NCBI GenBank assembly: GCA_006384855.1
Contig: VCJN01002282.1
Coordinates: 1-64,000, forward strand
Source: Tetraselmis striata
Lineage: Eukaryota; Chlorophyta; Chlorodendrophyceae; Chlorodendrales; Chlorodendraceae
Direction of reading: 5' to 3'
DNA: 64,000 bases
Below the pieces are notes generated by a model. It was not told the origin of the DNA. It saw only the letters and a program-made list of their open reading frames with translations, and did not search any database. Every line of letters begins with the position of its first letter. The stretch's first letter is position 1. Of this stretch, positions 12,340 through 22,259 are shown piece after piece. The position numbers were made by a program, and so were the translations under genes.

Positions 12340-13872
12340 GGAATGAGGCGGGGGTTGCGGATGGAGTGCATTGGCGGTGCATAGGAGAGCGTGTTGCTGG
12401 GATTTTTGCTGCATCGGACGCCGTATTCCCATCCATCCGGCACGGGATGTCCGGTTTTCACACATTTGTGTGTTAATATAGTGACACTCCGCAAGCCCCG
12501 CCTCCATCCGCGTCGGAACCGCTAGTAAGTGTTGTTGTGTGCGCACATCGTGACAACATTACACGGTGGCAATTAGCGGTGGATAATGTGAAGGCGTTTT
12601 CAAAATCGACGGAGAATGAGGCGGTTCTGGCGGAGTGCATTGGCGGTGCATAGAATAGCATGTTGCTGGGGTTTTGGCAGCATCGGATGCCGTATTCCCA
12701 TCCATCCGGCACGGAATGTCCGGTTTTCACACAGTTGCCTGTTAATATAGTGTGAATATTACGCGTCTTTTACGCCGGGTGGATGGGCATCCGGCGTCCG
12801 ATGCACCCCAATTATTTGCAGCACGCTAGTCTATGCACCGCCAATGCACTCCGCAAGCCCCGCCTCAGTCGATCCGCGTCGGAACCGGTAGTAAGTGTTG
12901 TTGTGTGCGCACATCGTGACAACCTTACATGGTGGCAATTGCAATTAGCGGTGGATAATGTGAAGGCGTTTTCGAAATTATCGACGGAGAATGAGGCGGT
13001 GCTGGCGGAGTGCATTGGCGGTGCATAGAATAGCATGTTGCTGGGGTTTTGGCAGCATCGGACGCCGTATTCCCATCCATCCGGCACGGAATGTCCGGTT
13101 TTCACACAGTTGCCTGTTAATATAGTGTGAATATTACGCGTCTTTTACGCCGGGTGGATAGGCATCCGGCGTCCGATGCACCCCAATTATTTGCAGCACG
13201 CTAGTCTATGCACCGCCAATGCACTCCGCAAGCCCCGCCTCAGTCGATCCGCGTCAGAACCGGTAGTAAGTGTTGTTGTGTGCGCACATCGTGACAACAT
13301 TACACGGTGGCAATTAGCGGTGGATAATGTGAAGGCGTTTTCAAAATCGACGGAGAATGAGGCGGTGCTGGCGGAGTGCATTGGCGGTGCATAGGAGAGC
13401 GTGTTGCTGGGGTTTTGGCAGCATCGGACGCCGTATTCCCATCCATCCGGCACGGAATGTCCGGTTTTCACACAGTTGCGTGTTAATATAGTGTGAATAT
13501 TACGCGTCTTTTACGCCGGGTGGATGGGCATCCGGCGTCCGATGCACCCCAATTATTTGCAGCACGCTCGTCTATGCACCGCCAATGCACTCCGCAAGCT
13601 CCGCCTCCATCCATCCGCGTCAGAACCGGTAGTAAGTGTTGTTGTGTGCGCACATCGTGACAACCTTACATGGTGGCAATTGCAATTAGCGGTGGATAAT
13701 GTGAAGGCGTTTTCGAAATTATCGACGGAGAATGAGGCGGTGCTCGCGGAGTGCATTGGCGGTGCATAGGAGAGCGTGTTGCTGGGGTTTTGGCAGCATC
13801 GGGCGCCGTATTCCCATCAATCCGGCATGGAATGTCCGGGTTTGGCACATTTGTGTGTGAATATAGTGTGAA
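12340..13872. repeat. Tandem array of about 370-bp hairpin (MITE-like) units
   Basis: Full units begin at 12,781, 13,155 and 13,522, with partial ones before them (spacings 374 and 367 bp). Each unit is an imperfect inverted repeat. A left arm of about 87 bp (12,781-12,867) contains GGCGTCCGATGCA and CTATGCACCGCCAATGCAC; a right arm (about 12,992-13,081) is its reverse complement; the spacer is about 125 bp. The outer ends read GTGTGAA and TTCACAC, like MITE terminal repeats. Units differ by small indels such as a 6-bp AATTGC insertion. The array separates the Ulp1-like gene from the open exon at 13,873, so it may lie in an intron. Confidence 0.85.
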
Positions 13873-14447
13873 TATCGCCCAGCACAAGCTCTTCCTGCTT
13901 GACCAGCCCGACCTGGACGGGGACATCGCCGACGCTGATACGCGTCTCACATATCTCCACGGTTCGGATTCGGTATGGCTGCAAGGCGCCGAGGATATGC
14001 TCGAGATCGCTGCGAAGCAGGCCGCGGTACTCGTCGAGAACGATGACGACGGGGCTATGGAGCCCATGCTGGCCGGGGCCCACGCGGAGCAGTTCCCGCT
14101 GTTCCAACTCATGCGGCTGACCGCACGCGTGGTGCAAGAAGCCCACACATGGCTTCAGACGGACAGATTCTGCCGGTTCCTGTCCGACATCACAAAGGAA
14201 GCCCACAAGTGGGAGACAGACAGAGCGGCAATCCCCGGGAGCACGTACCACGTCGGGTCTTTCCTCCCCTATGCCCCTTTGACGTGGACCGCGACTTCCC
14301 CGCCAAGGCTTGCGCACATGGAACCCATTCATACGTGGCGCGAGGGGTATTTCCCAACGGTAAGCCCGGGGAGGCGCAGTATCCTCACAGCTTCCAAGGA
14401 ACACCTGGCGCGGCTTCCAACTCTGGCAGACCCCACGAATGTGCCCT
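13873..14447 (+). CDS. Open exon, product unknown
   Basis: An open frame of about 190 codons follows the hairpin array directly. It reads through QHKLFLLDQPDLDGDIADAD, later ENDDDGAMEPMLAGAHAEQF and KEAHKWETDRAAIPGSTYHV, with good coding bias. It probably ends at a GT donor in the context ACGAATGTGCCC, followed within ten bases by a short C run, the same intron signature as in the upstream gene. I infer that it belongs to the Ulp1-like transcription unit, but no domain is recognised and the link is not proven. Confidence 0.45.
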
Positions 14448-14449
14448 AG

Positions 14450-15129
14450 CCGCCCCCCCCTAAAGTCTGAATCTCAAATGAATAGAAAGTTAGCAATTTT
14501 GTGATGGGCACCGCCCACAACGGCGAAGTGATGCCCCGCCTGTGTAATAAAAGCATCCACTGGCCCAACGCCTCCGCGACACCGGCCCACACATCCGCCG
14601 GGACTGCCGCGCAAGCCATGAGCGCATGCCGGCAGCCTGCGATCATGGTTTGCCAGGCACTCCCGGCACCCTGCCGGCACATGCATGCGGTGCCGCGACG
14701 CTACGCGCGAACTAAGCACCAATGCTGTGCGCGCGGGCACGGGCTTCGCAAGAGTCGGCCGCCGCACCGTGCCAGTACTTATCGTGATTACTCCTTGGCA
14801 GGGGCCGGGGGCGCGGCCCGCCAGCGTGGCGCACCGCGACGCCAGCGACCCCGCGTTGTGCAGCGATGTGCAGCGATGTGCGGCGATGTGCAGCGAGTAC
14901 GTGCAGTCGCCTGTACTTAGCTCGGGTGCTCCGCGTCGGCGCGCGACACGCGAGCCCGCGTGCGCATATCAATTTGATGAAATTATCGAAAGGAGAAATT
15001 CATATAGTACTTTACACCTCGCGCGAGATAGTCGTCGCTACTCGGTATGAAATCCACGTCCCTCGTACGTCCCGTATCGTCCCCGTATGTCGTCGTTCGT
15101 CACCAGTAGGGGACATTTACGTCACATAT
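14450..15129. other. Noncoding or unresolved stretch before the second Copia element
   Basis: A short open region at about 14,520-14,720 could be another exon of the Ulp1-like unit, but no motif supports it. GATGTGCAGC words repeat at 14,855-14,897. No copy of the 20,038 LTR is found here, so the Copia element that starts near 15,130 lacks a recognisable 5' LTR. Confidence 0.4.
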
Positions 15130-16240
15130 GAATCTCACAGTGAGCAACTACATGACTTTCTCCAACATGGAGAGATGCAGAGCGAGATGCAAGCTGTCGC
15201 AAATCAACTGTTTCAAAGTCATGGCGACTTTACGGCGGAGCAACGGGACCTCATGGCTGATGTCGGACGGATGGTTGCGTCCATTCCTCGACATACCCCG
15301 ACAGCTGGACAGTATCCGACAGCTGCGCCACCGCCGCCACCGTCGCGAACTTCAGTCGACAGAGGTACCGGACGGACAGGCTACCTCGGCGTGTCCGTGC
15401 CTTATCGTGCACCCGCGAGACCCCAAGCCATCGGCGCAGCGGACCTTGCGGACGGCCGCATCTGGGCCCGACAGGGACCACAACGAGGTATCGACTAGTT
15501 GGGTAGGGCACTGAAGTTCACACCTCGGATGCTCCAGAAGAGCTCAGACTTCACAGCGTGGAAACATCTTTTCCTCTCCTTCATCAACACTTATGTGCGG
15601 GAGGTGACGGAACAGATGATTCTACTTGACCCGAACGATCCCAACATCGCCCCACAGCTTCGGTCATACCTCTACCACACGCTGGTGCAGTTCGCCCAAC
15701 ACCACCGGAGTGCCACCTCGGAACTCAAGAACCTCTCTCCCCAGTCCACCGCGGTCAACCGGGGTGCGATAGCATGTGACAACATGTGCCATAGTCTGTG
15801 ACATGACGTGCAACACACTATGTCACTACTCGACGAGGTGAATCGCACACTCGACAAGAACTCGACGGAGTCACTTGTCGACTTCCTCGACCGCAAATGA
15901 GAGGCTATCCATGCGTACGACGCAGCTATGGAGGTCGGCACCGAGCAGCTCCGCGACTCGTTGCTGATACCGACAGTTCTCAATGCACTTCCCGCAAAAT
16001 ACGATACTATCAAGACAGTCGTTGCGGGGAATGTCGACATACATCGGTGTGTTGCGGCAGAGCTGTTCGCTGAGCTCCGTGTCCACGCCAATTGTGTTCC
16101 GCACCAGCTCCTCCTGCTCCTGCACCTCCAATTGGTGCTGCGGCATTCCTCACAGCTCAGAACCCACCTAGAACTGCTCGCAGAATTCACAAGTCGCTGT
16201 GGTTCGGCAAGTGTGGATCTTGTGGCGAAAAGCGCCTGAC
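15130..16240 (+). pseudogene. Copia gag (second element)
   Basis: Three frame segments together resemble the UBN2/Copia gag family. They include FTAWKHLFLSFINTYV, LVDFLDRK then EAIHAYDAAMEVG, and LIPTVLNALPAKYDTIKTVV, followed by a helix with LFAELRVHANC. In-frame stops are TAG at 15,496 and TGA at 15,898, with shifts near 15,805 and 16,090. A degenerate knuckle remnant, FGKCGSCGEK, occurs near 16,205. The protein would have packaged the element RNA. Confidence 0.65.
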
Positions 16241-16546
16241 TAGCCAATAATGCACTACGAGTGACTCGGTTTTTTGAATTTTCAGCGCGCCAAAATGAAG
16301 GCCCTGAAAATCAAATACCCCGAAGACTCTATAAGGCTAAGGCATCGACTTGTGATGCTCTCGCGGCGTTCGAGGACGACAACACTGCAGCTGTGGTCGA
16401 CCTGCCGAGCGACGACACCGAGGCCGGCGACGAGCTGACCCTCGAGGAGAAGGAGATGCTCCTCAGCGGGGTGAACACCCCTACCACTACTCCCCCACCC
16501 CTCATGGCATTTTTATCAAAACTGAGTAACGCCCCAAGCGTCAGCC

Positions 16547-17800
16547 ATGCATGGATCTGCTTGCGCTCCCAAGAATGTCACGGCACATAAATCCGATCTC
16601 GAAACATTTCGAATCGAGTCGGACAAGGGTGAACTCGGTGGTGTGGGCACTGTCATCGAGGGCAGCGGCTATGTGGCTATTAGGGCAACACTCACCTATG
16701 GTGGCTACTGCACACTGCGCATGCCAGCAGCTTACTGTCCATCCCTACTCAACACGAATTTTATGGGTGTAGCCAGACTACTCAGCGTGTCATGGCTACA
16801 GAAACATGTACCTGGTACCATCCACTTCCCGGGCGGAACTGATTCTGGCACTGTGACCATGGATGCAGGAGGGGTGCGCCTGAGAAGTTACAATGGTCTT
16901 TACCTACTGTACCTCGCGCCAACGGATGGAGCTGCTCCTACCGCTGCTGGACAGCAAGATGGCATTGCCATGCTCAGCGCTGCAGTCAAGGACTCTGCAT
17001 TCTTGTGGCACAAGAGATTAGGCTATCCCGGCATGGGCACAGTCCAGGCACAACATCACAATGGTGTTTCCGCTGTACCTGCCTTCCCTACGGATGTAAG
17101 GAATCTCCCCTATCATTGTTGCCTACTCAACAAAGCCACAACGGCTATTGCCAAGCGAGAGCCTACAACCCTCCCTAATGCGTGCCGCAGCCAACTCTCT
17201 GTCGACTCGCTGGGTCCCATCCACATCACATCACCGGGTGGCTATCGATGGACTATTAGCATCATTCGCCATCTATCGAGGTTTCAGTGACACGGACATC
17301 TGAGAACCAAAGAGGCCGCAGAGGTGCTGACAGCCATGCGTTCAATGCTAGATGAGGTCAGACACTATTACCTCACGTATTGGGCAGAGTCCATGGTCCG
17401 TTTGCTCCTGAGGTCCGCTTTGACCGCGACCCCATCTTCGAGACAGATGCGATGGACGCTCTGGTGGGTGGCATAGGGGGACGTACTGAGGGGACAGCAC
17501 CGTACTACCATCATCAGCATGGCAAGATTGAGAGGCCATGGCGCACCATCAGGGATAGTGCCACTAGCATGATGGCAGACATGTCAGTGCCTAGCCGACT
17601 GCTGTGGGAAAAATCTATGAGCATTGCGTTCTGGCTGAAGAACCGGCGTGCTGTCATAACGGTTTGTGGTTCGGATGGCAGACATACACCGTTCTTTGTA
17701 CGTGCCAAAGGCAATGTTGATTCACATATTGACAAAGCCAGAGTCTGTATAGCTGCAAGGTGTTTGTCAAGGTCCCTGATGGCATTCGAAAAAAGCTAGA
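16547..17800 (+). pseudogene. Copia protease tail, GAG-pre-integrase and integrase
   Basis: The open frame 16,547-17,290 carries a protease-tail stretch (GYCTLRMPAAYCPSLLNTNF), then the pre-integrase motif FLWHKRLGYPGMG, then CCLLNKATTAIAK and VDSLGPIHITSPGG, the start of the integrase core. It ends at an in-frame TGA (about 17,288), after which the frame continues with LRTKEAAEVLTAMRSML. The second half of the core at 17,380-17,800 includes APYYHHQHGKIERPWRTIRD, holding the catalytic Glu region. The enzyme would have joined cDNA to chromosomal DNA. It cannot be functional as written. Confidence 0.75.
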
Positions 17801-18014
17801 CTCCAAGGCTTGGACTAGGATCTTTGTGGGCTACCCTGGCAGCGCACCTGGGTGGATGGTCTTGAGCCCCGCCACATGCAGGGTCACTGTTTGTCAAGGT
17901 CCTTGATGGCACTCGAAAAAAGCTAGACTCCATGGCCTGGACTGGCATCTTTGTGGGCTACCCTGGCAGCGCACCTGGGTGGATGGTCTTGAGCCCCGCC
18001 ACAGGCAGGGTCAC
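17761..18014 (+). repeat. 127-bp tandem duplication in the Copia integrase tail
   Basis: Sequence starting TGTTTGTCAAGGTCC at 17,761 is repeated from 17,888 with few mismatches, down to GCCACAGGCAGGGTCACT. The period of 127 bp is not a multiple of three, so the duplication itself breaks the frame. Both copies encode FVGYPGSAPGWMVLSP, the conserved GY motif after the integrase core. Confidence 0.9.
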
Positions 18015-18386
18015 TATCAGCCTCCATGTCCGTTTCCTCGAGGATGAGAGCGGCTTCGCTCCGGATCCACACACTGACAGCTCCATCACACTTGAGGCTG
18101 AGGAAGAACATCCCACGGTGGAAATGGACCTGGATGAGGAGCAAGAGCGGCCAAATCAGACAGCCATCAGTGATCAACACAGCAGACATATCCGGGAGAG
18201 ACGACTCCCGGCTCGGTATCAGGCAATGGTGGCATGCGGCAGCATCTGCTTGGACCGTGACCCACCTTATCCCAAAGCAGATTATGCCAGCGACCCTCCA
18301 GACCCCAACGGCGACAACAACAGGCAACGACAGTTGCACTATTAAGTGCTGCGGGCATACCTACGCCTCGCAACTTCAAAGAGGCG

Positions 18387-19060
18387 ATGAGCCTAGAGGT
18401 CCGCGTCCTGTGGGAACCAGCCATCCACAAGGAGTATGAGGGTCTGATGGCCAACCGTACATGGGAAGTAGTTGACTGCCCACCTGGTGCGACAGTCCTA
18501 CCCAATCAATGGGTTTTTGTGGCGAAGGCCGCACCTGATGGCACCTTGGACAAGGCGAAAGCCATGGTCGTTGTGTGTGGCAACTAATAGAAAGATGGCG
18601 ACACGTGCAAGGAAACATATGCACATGTCATCCGCATTTCCAGTCTGCGAGTCTTCTTCACCATTGTGCCCGCCATGCAGCTCCACCTCCGGCAGCTTGA
18701 TGTTGTGGCTGCGTACCTCAACGATTCCATTGCGGCATATGAGTATTTGCACATGCGACAGCTTCATGGGTTTGATGATGGTTCTGGCAGAGTCTGCAGA
18801 CTTCTCAAATGTTTGTACGGCCTCCGCCAGTCTGGCAGATACTTGTGCAAACTATTGGCCATGTGGCTGATCGGTGTCGGCTGGATCCAGTGCCAGGCAG
18901 ACCCATGCATCTTCATCGTACGGCAGGGAGACATCTACGCTGCCATGGGAGTCTATGTTTGGACGACATGGAATTGGCTGGCAATGACGACACTTGGTTG
19001 GACAGCTTTGAGAACGACTTGCGTAATCGGCTCGTGGTCAAGAGGCAACACGACCCTTGA
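18387..19060 (+). pseudogene. Copia reverse transcriptase (RVT_2)
   Basis: The first segment includes LWEPAIHKEYEGLMANRTWE and PNQWVFVAKAAPDGTLDKAK, the RVT_2 opening. After a TAA near 18,585 and a shift, 18,666-18,960 continues with LRQLDVVAAYLNDSI, CLYGLRQSGRYL and ADPCIFIVRQG. The catalytic YVDD box is disrupted: a one-base change of frame makes the sequence read LDDMELAGNDD in the next frame. The enzyme would copy element RNA into DNA. At least two shifts and one stop make it inactive. Confidence 0.8.
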
Positions 19061-19199
19061 GTCATTGGGATGTCCGTGTCCTACGATCGACCCAGCCGAC
19101 GCATCACTCTCACACAGACAACCTACATCAAGGAGATTCTGAAGGGATATTATTTGGCATGCTTGACTGCAAGAAGTCCGATGTGCCTATCGTGGCCGA

Positions 19200-19971
19200 C
19201 TTCTGCAAACATCCACTCACCACTGTCTCCGCATCGCCCCTGCAGGACGGTGACGGTCGGTCCCAGTACGTGCGGCTGATGGGCTGCCTCATGTACGTCA
19301 GCACTTGCACTCGACCAGACATCACGACATCACTCAGTATCCTGGGCAGTATTCAAAAAGAGCCGCGTGTGATGCACATGACAGCGGTAAAGAAGATGTT
19401 ACGATACCTGAAAGGCACTATGCATCGTGGCATCGCTTTGGGCGCCGACTCGATTGACAACCTGCGACTGGTCGGCTATGCAGATGCCGACCTCGCCGCC
19501 GACCTACTCCAGCGCCGTTCCCATGGTGGGTACCTTTTCCGTCTTGGAGATCATGTGGCATGCAGCTACAAGTCAGGTCTTATGCCCATAGCGACACAAG
19601 AAACCGGTGGCGGCATTGCACAGTCGACTGTCGATGCCGAGATTGTGTGATTGGCACAAGCAATCAAAGATGGCCTTCACCTCAAAATGCTTGACGTCAC
19701 TGAGATCCTTGGTAGTCCAGTGCAACCACTCATCATGATGGAGGACAACCAAGGGGCGATCGGCTACGCCACAAACGTTGTTATCAGTGACATGACGAAA
19801 CACATTGATGTCAAATGCCACTTTGTCAAAGACCATGTGGAGGCAGGCACAGTCCGGGTCAACTACATCGCCACCGACCTCAACACGGCGGACATGCCAA
19901 ACCATGCCCCGTCCTGCACTGTAGAGGCATGCCCGCTTTGCTATGGGGTGGTGAGCACACTCCGGATGTGA
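19200..19971 (+). pseudogene. Copia RNase H
   Basis: Typical Copia RNase H stretches appear in order: YVRLMGCLMYVSTCTRPDI, VKKMLRYLKGTMHRGI, LVGYADADLAADL (first catalytic Asp), STVDAEIV with an in-frame TGA at 19,648, LAQAIKDGLHLK, MMEDNQGAIGYA (second Asp), and HIDVKCHFVKDHVEAG. It would degrade the RNA strand during reverse transcription. It ends at TGA 19,969-19,971, about 45 bp before the polypurine tract. One stop codon is the only lesion visible in this domain. Confidence 0.8.
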
Positions 19972-20037
19972 CGACGCCACACGGGCTCCGCCATGGGACC
20001 CGTGGTGTACCGTCGAGGGGGGCTATTGGAGTATATG

Positions 20038-21193
20038 TGTGCTCTGACAGGTCCTTCTAGCAATCTACTGATACCAATATCAGTAGATGGCGTGCTGCGC
20101 GCGCTTCCGGACTTCACATCCGACCATAGCAAGACAAGGCAATAGTCCTGTAGATATGAGCTAGCAGCAGAAGGCGATATCGGAAATCACAAAAAAGGAC
20201 AATCAAAAAGGTCCTCTACAGCGACTGCGGGGTGTAAGCAGTAACATGAGAAGACACAGAATGGGCACGAGCACACGCATCGGACTTGGCCATATGCACA
20301 CCGGCAGAGAGAATGCCGCCCAGGGTACCATGCACGCAAGCCGAGACCAGCTGCAACAACCCCCGCCGTGTGCGCGACAGGTGACGGCGGAACTCAGCAG
20401 GTTGGCTGGCGACAAAGTTCCGAAGTGCCTGAACGGATTGACCACGAAGAAAGCAAGAGGTCGGGGCGGAAGGACCGCCAGGGAAGTTGCGCACAGCCAA
20501 CAGCACCGCGAAGATGTAGACCACCGTCAAAGCGGACTTCCCGAGACGGCCGCGGTCCTCAACCACAAAAGGGTAGTACCGGTGAACACCCTGCACTGTG
20601 GCGGAAGACGCCCGGTCCGCTGCCAACTTACCATGCTCCGCCTCGGTCGCCGCGATTCCCGGGGTGCACCAGCGGGGGTCGTTGCTCCAAGTGGGGGTCG
20701 TGGAGGACACGGACGCGAAGTCGATCATGTAATCGCACGCCGGCCCCCCCACCCCGCCAGCGTCAGGTCCGACGGCCGCGAGCGGTCCGCTGGGCGCAGC
20801 CCACTCATCTCAAGGGTCAAGTCGCCGGCTCCCGAACGGTCCCGGTCAAGGACCGCCCCCGCATCAATTGCCACCGATGCCCACAGATTCTTCAAAGTGG
20901 TATGCATGCGGTGCTTGTAGTTCGCTACGGGGCATATGGGTAGATGATCCACGATGAAATCCGTAGCGCTCCGGTTCGAGCCATCCGTAGGGCGAAGCCA
21001 TAAGTACTGTAGATATCGTAGATTACATGACTAGTATCATCACGCTAGTGCGCGCGCCCCGCCCATGTTAGGCTCGGCCCGCGCAGCTGCTTTGCTCACC
21101 TCATTAGTCCCAGCAGCTCGAGCATGGCTCGCTGCACCCACTGTAAGTAGTTCCGAGCACTTCCACCTTCCATCACTCACCGGTTGAGCCGTT
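20038..21193 (+). repeat. Copia 3' LTR, split by a LINE insertion
   Basis: The two LTR pieces are 20,038-20,157 and 21,007-21,193. Together they match the uninterrupted copy at 5899-6194. The word CTGTAGATAT is present at both sides of the insertion (20,148-20,157 and 21,007-21,016), as expected for a target-site duplication. Confidence 0.85.
20158..21006 (-). mobile_element. 5'-truncated LINE fragment (C-terminal end of ORF2)
   Basis: On the minus strand the first frame (20,952-20,725) reads DHLPICPVANYKHRMHTTLK and RPADRSRPSDLTLAGWGG, the region after the reverse transcriptase in algal LINEs (RPAD followed by W..G). After a shift the frame 20,752-20,216 continues with DYMIDFASVSST, YYPFVVEDRGRLGKSALTVV and a C-terminal helix region. 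Only the 3' end of the element is present, and it is bounded by a 10-bp target duplication, as target-primed reverse transcription produces. The downstream end lacks a long poly(A); short A-runs occur at 20,190-20,210 on the plus strand as seen from the opposite side. Confidence 0.75.
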
Positions 21194-21297
21194 CAGCTCC
21201 GGCGACTTTTGAAGCAGCAGGCGCCGCGCCTTAATGACGCGCTTCGCTACTCGTATTGCCGCATCGCTTCCAAGAGCAAGAGCAGTATATTGTCAGT

Positions 21298-21460
21298 TGT
21301 AGTCATCTAGAGGTTTACAATACAGTAGCGATGTTGTACTTCGCACGACCCCCGAGGTCGGCGCACGGACTAAGGCATGCCGGCCGCACCAGCGCCACGA
21401 CCTGAGGGATCCACCTCGGGCACCGGCACTCTCTGCTTTGCGCTCGCCTCAACCGGCTCG
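21298..21460 (+). repeat. DIRS split direct repeat A1
   Basis: The 163-bp left terminal repeat is near identical to A2 at 25,510-25,674 and differs by a handful of substitutions and single-base indels. Confidence 0.9.
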
Positions 21461-21510
21461 CGCACTAGCAGTCTCGACTCTAGCAGTCGAGTAGAGTGTC
21501 AGCTCACTCT

Positions 21511-22219
21511 ATGCCGACTCGGACCCGAGCCTCAGCCTCCCGAGACGCTACAACTTTCCCACCCCGCGACAGCACAATGCCCCCTCGCCTTGTACCGGAA
21601 GACGCCCTAGTCGACGACGCTCCGGGCGGCGCCACAGCGGCGTCTGTCGCGGAGTTGGAAAAACGCCTGACGGCCCTAGTGGAAGCCCTGGAGAAGCGGC
21701 TGGCCGGGCAGTTTGAGGCTGCTACGGCTGCCTTGCTCGCTCGACTCCCCCCCCCCCCCCCCCCCGCCCCCACTAACCCGCCTCCTCCCGAAGGCACCCA
21801 GCCAGCCAACCCCGCGGGCGCGCCTGCGCCCGAGGGTGGTGAGCAAGGAGCACGAGAGCCCCTTCCTGCTGAGCTAGACGCACCTCCAGCTCGCCAAGAA
21901 TGGACCAACGGCTACAGAAGCGGACCGAGTTTTCGCCGAGCTCGCCCACGCGAAGCTCTGCACCCCACGGCGCATCGCCGTGTCCGGGCAACTCGACCAA
22001 CTCCGCCGAGCGTTCGACGACAAGACCCTGCTCGAGATCAGCCTTTCCGCAGCGGGCAAGGCCCGTGCCGCGGCCGCGTTCGCCAAGGCCACCCCCGACA
22101 AGCCCTCCCGCAGAGAGTCCGCCGAGAGGCGCCAGCAACGCGAGCAAGCCGAAGCAGCGCGGAAGGCCGCAGCGACGGCCGCATCAGCCGACAAGGCCAA
22201 GGCCAAGGTCACCAAGTGA
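21511..22219 (+). pseudogene. DIRS gag-like protein
   Basis: The first ATG of the frame is at 21,511. A coiled-coil stretch follows (VAELEKRLTALVEALEKRL), then a proline run encoded by a C run at about 21,749-21,765 and a Pro/Ala-rich linker. The frame slips near 21,890 and continues as VFAELAHAKLCTPRRIAV, GQLDQLRRAFDDKTLLEISL and a basic, alanine-rich helix ending KAKAKVTK before TGA at 22,219. This resembles the gag of algal DIRS elements in layout only; no zinc knuckle is seen. The homopolymer in the coding region is a likely site of frameshift. Confidence 0.6.
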
Positions 22220-22259
22220 CGGTGTGGCCCGCCGCGTCGACTCATGTACGCCTACCTCC

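Larger units (their letters stand above)
15130..21193 (+). mobile_element. Ty1/Copia retrotransposon, decayed, with split 3' LTR
   Basis: The element reads gag, GAG-pre-integrase, integrase, reverse transcriptase and RNase H on the plus strand, with stops and shifts throughout. The RNase H frame ends at 19,971; a polypurine tract CGAGGGGGG follows at about 20,014-20,022; the 3' LTR starts at 20,038. The LTR is interrupted by a LINE insertion at 20,158-21,006 and resumes to 21,193. No 5' LTR is present at the expected position. Confidence 0.85.
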
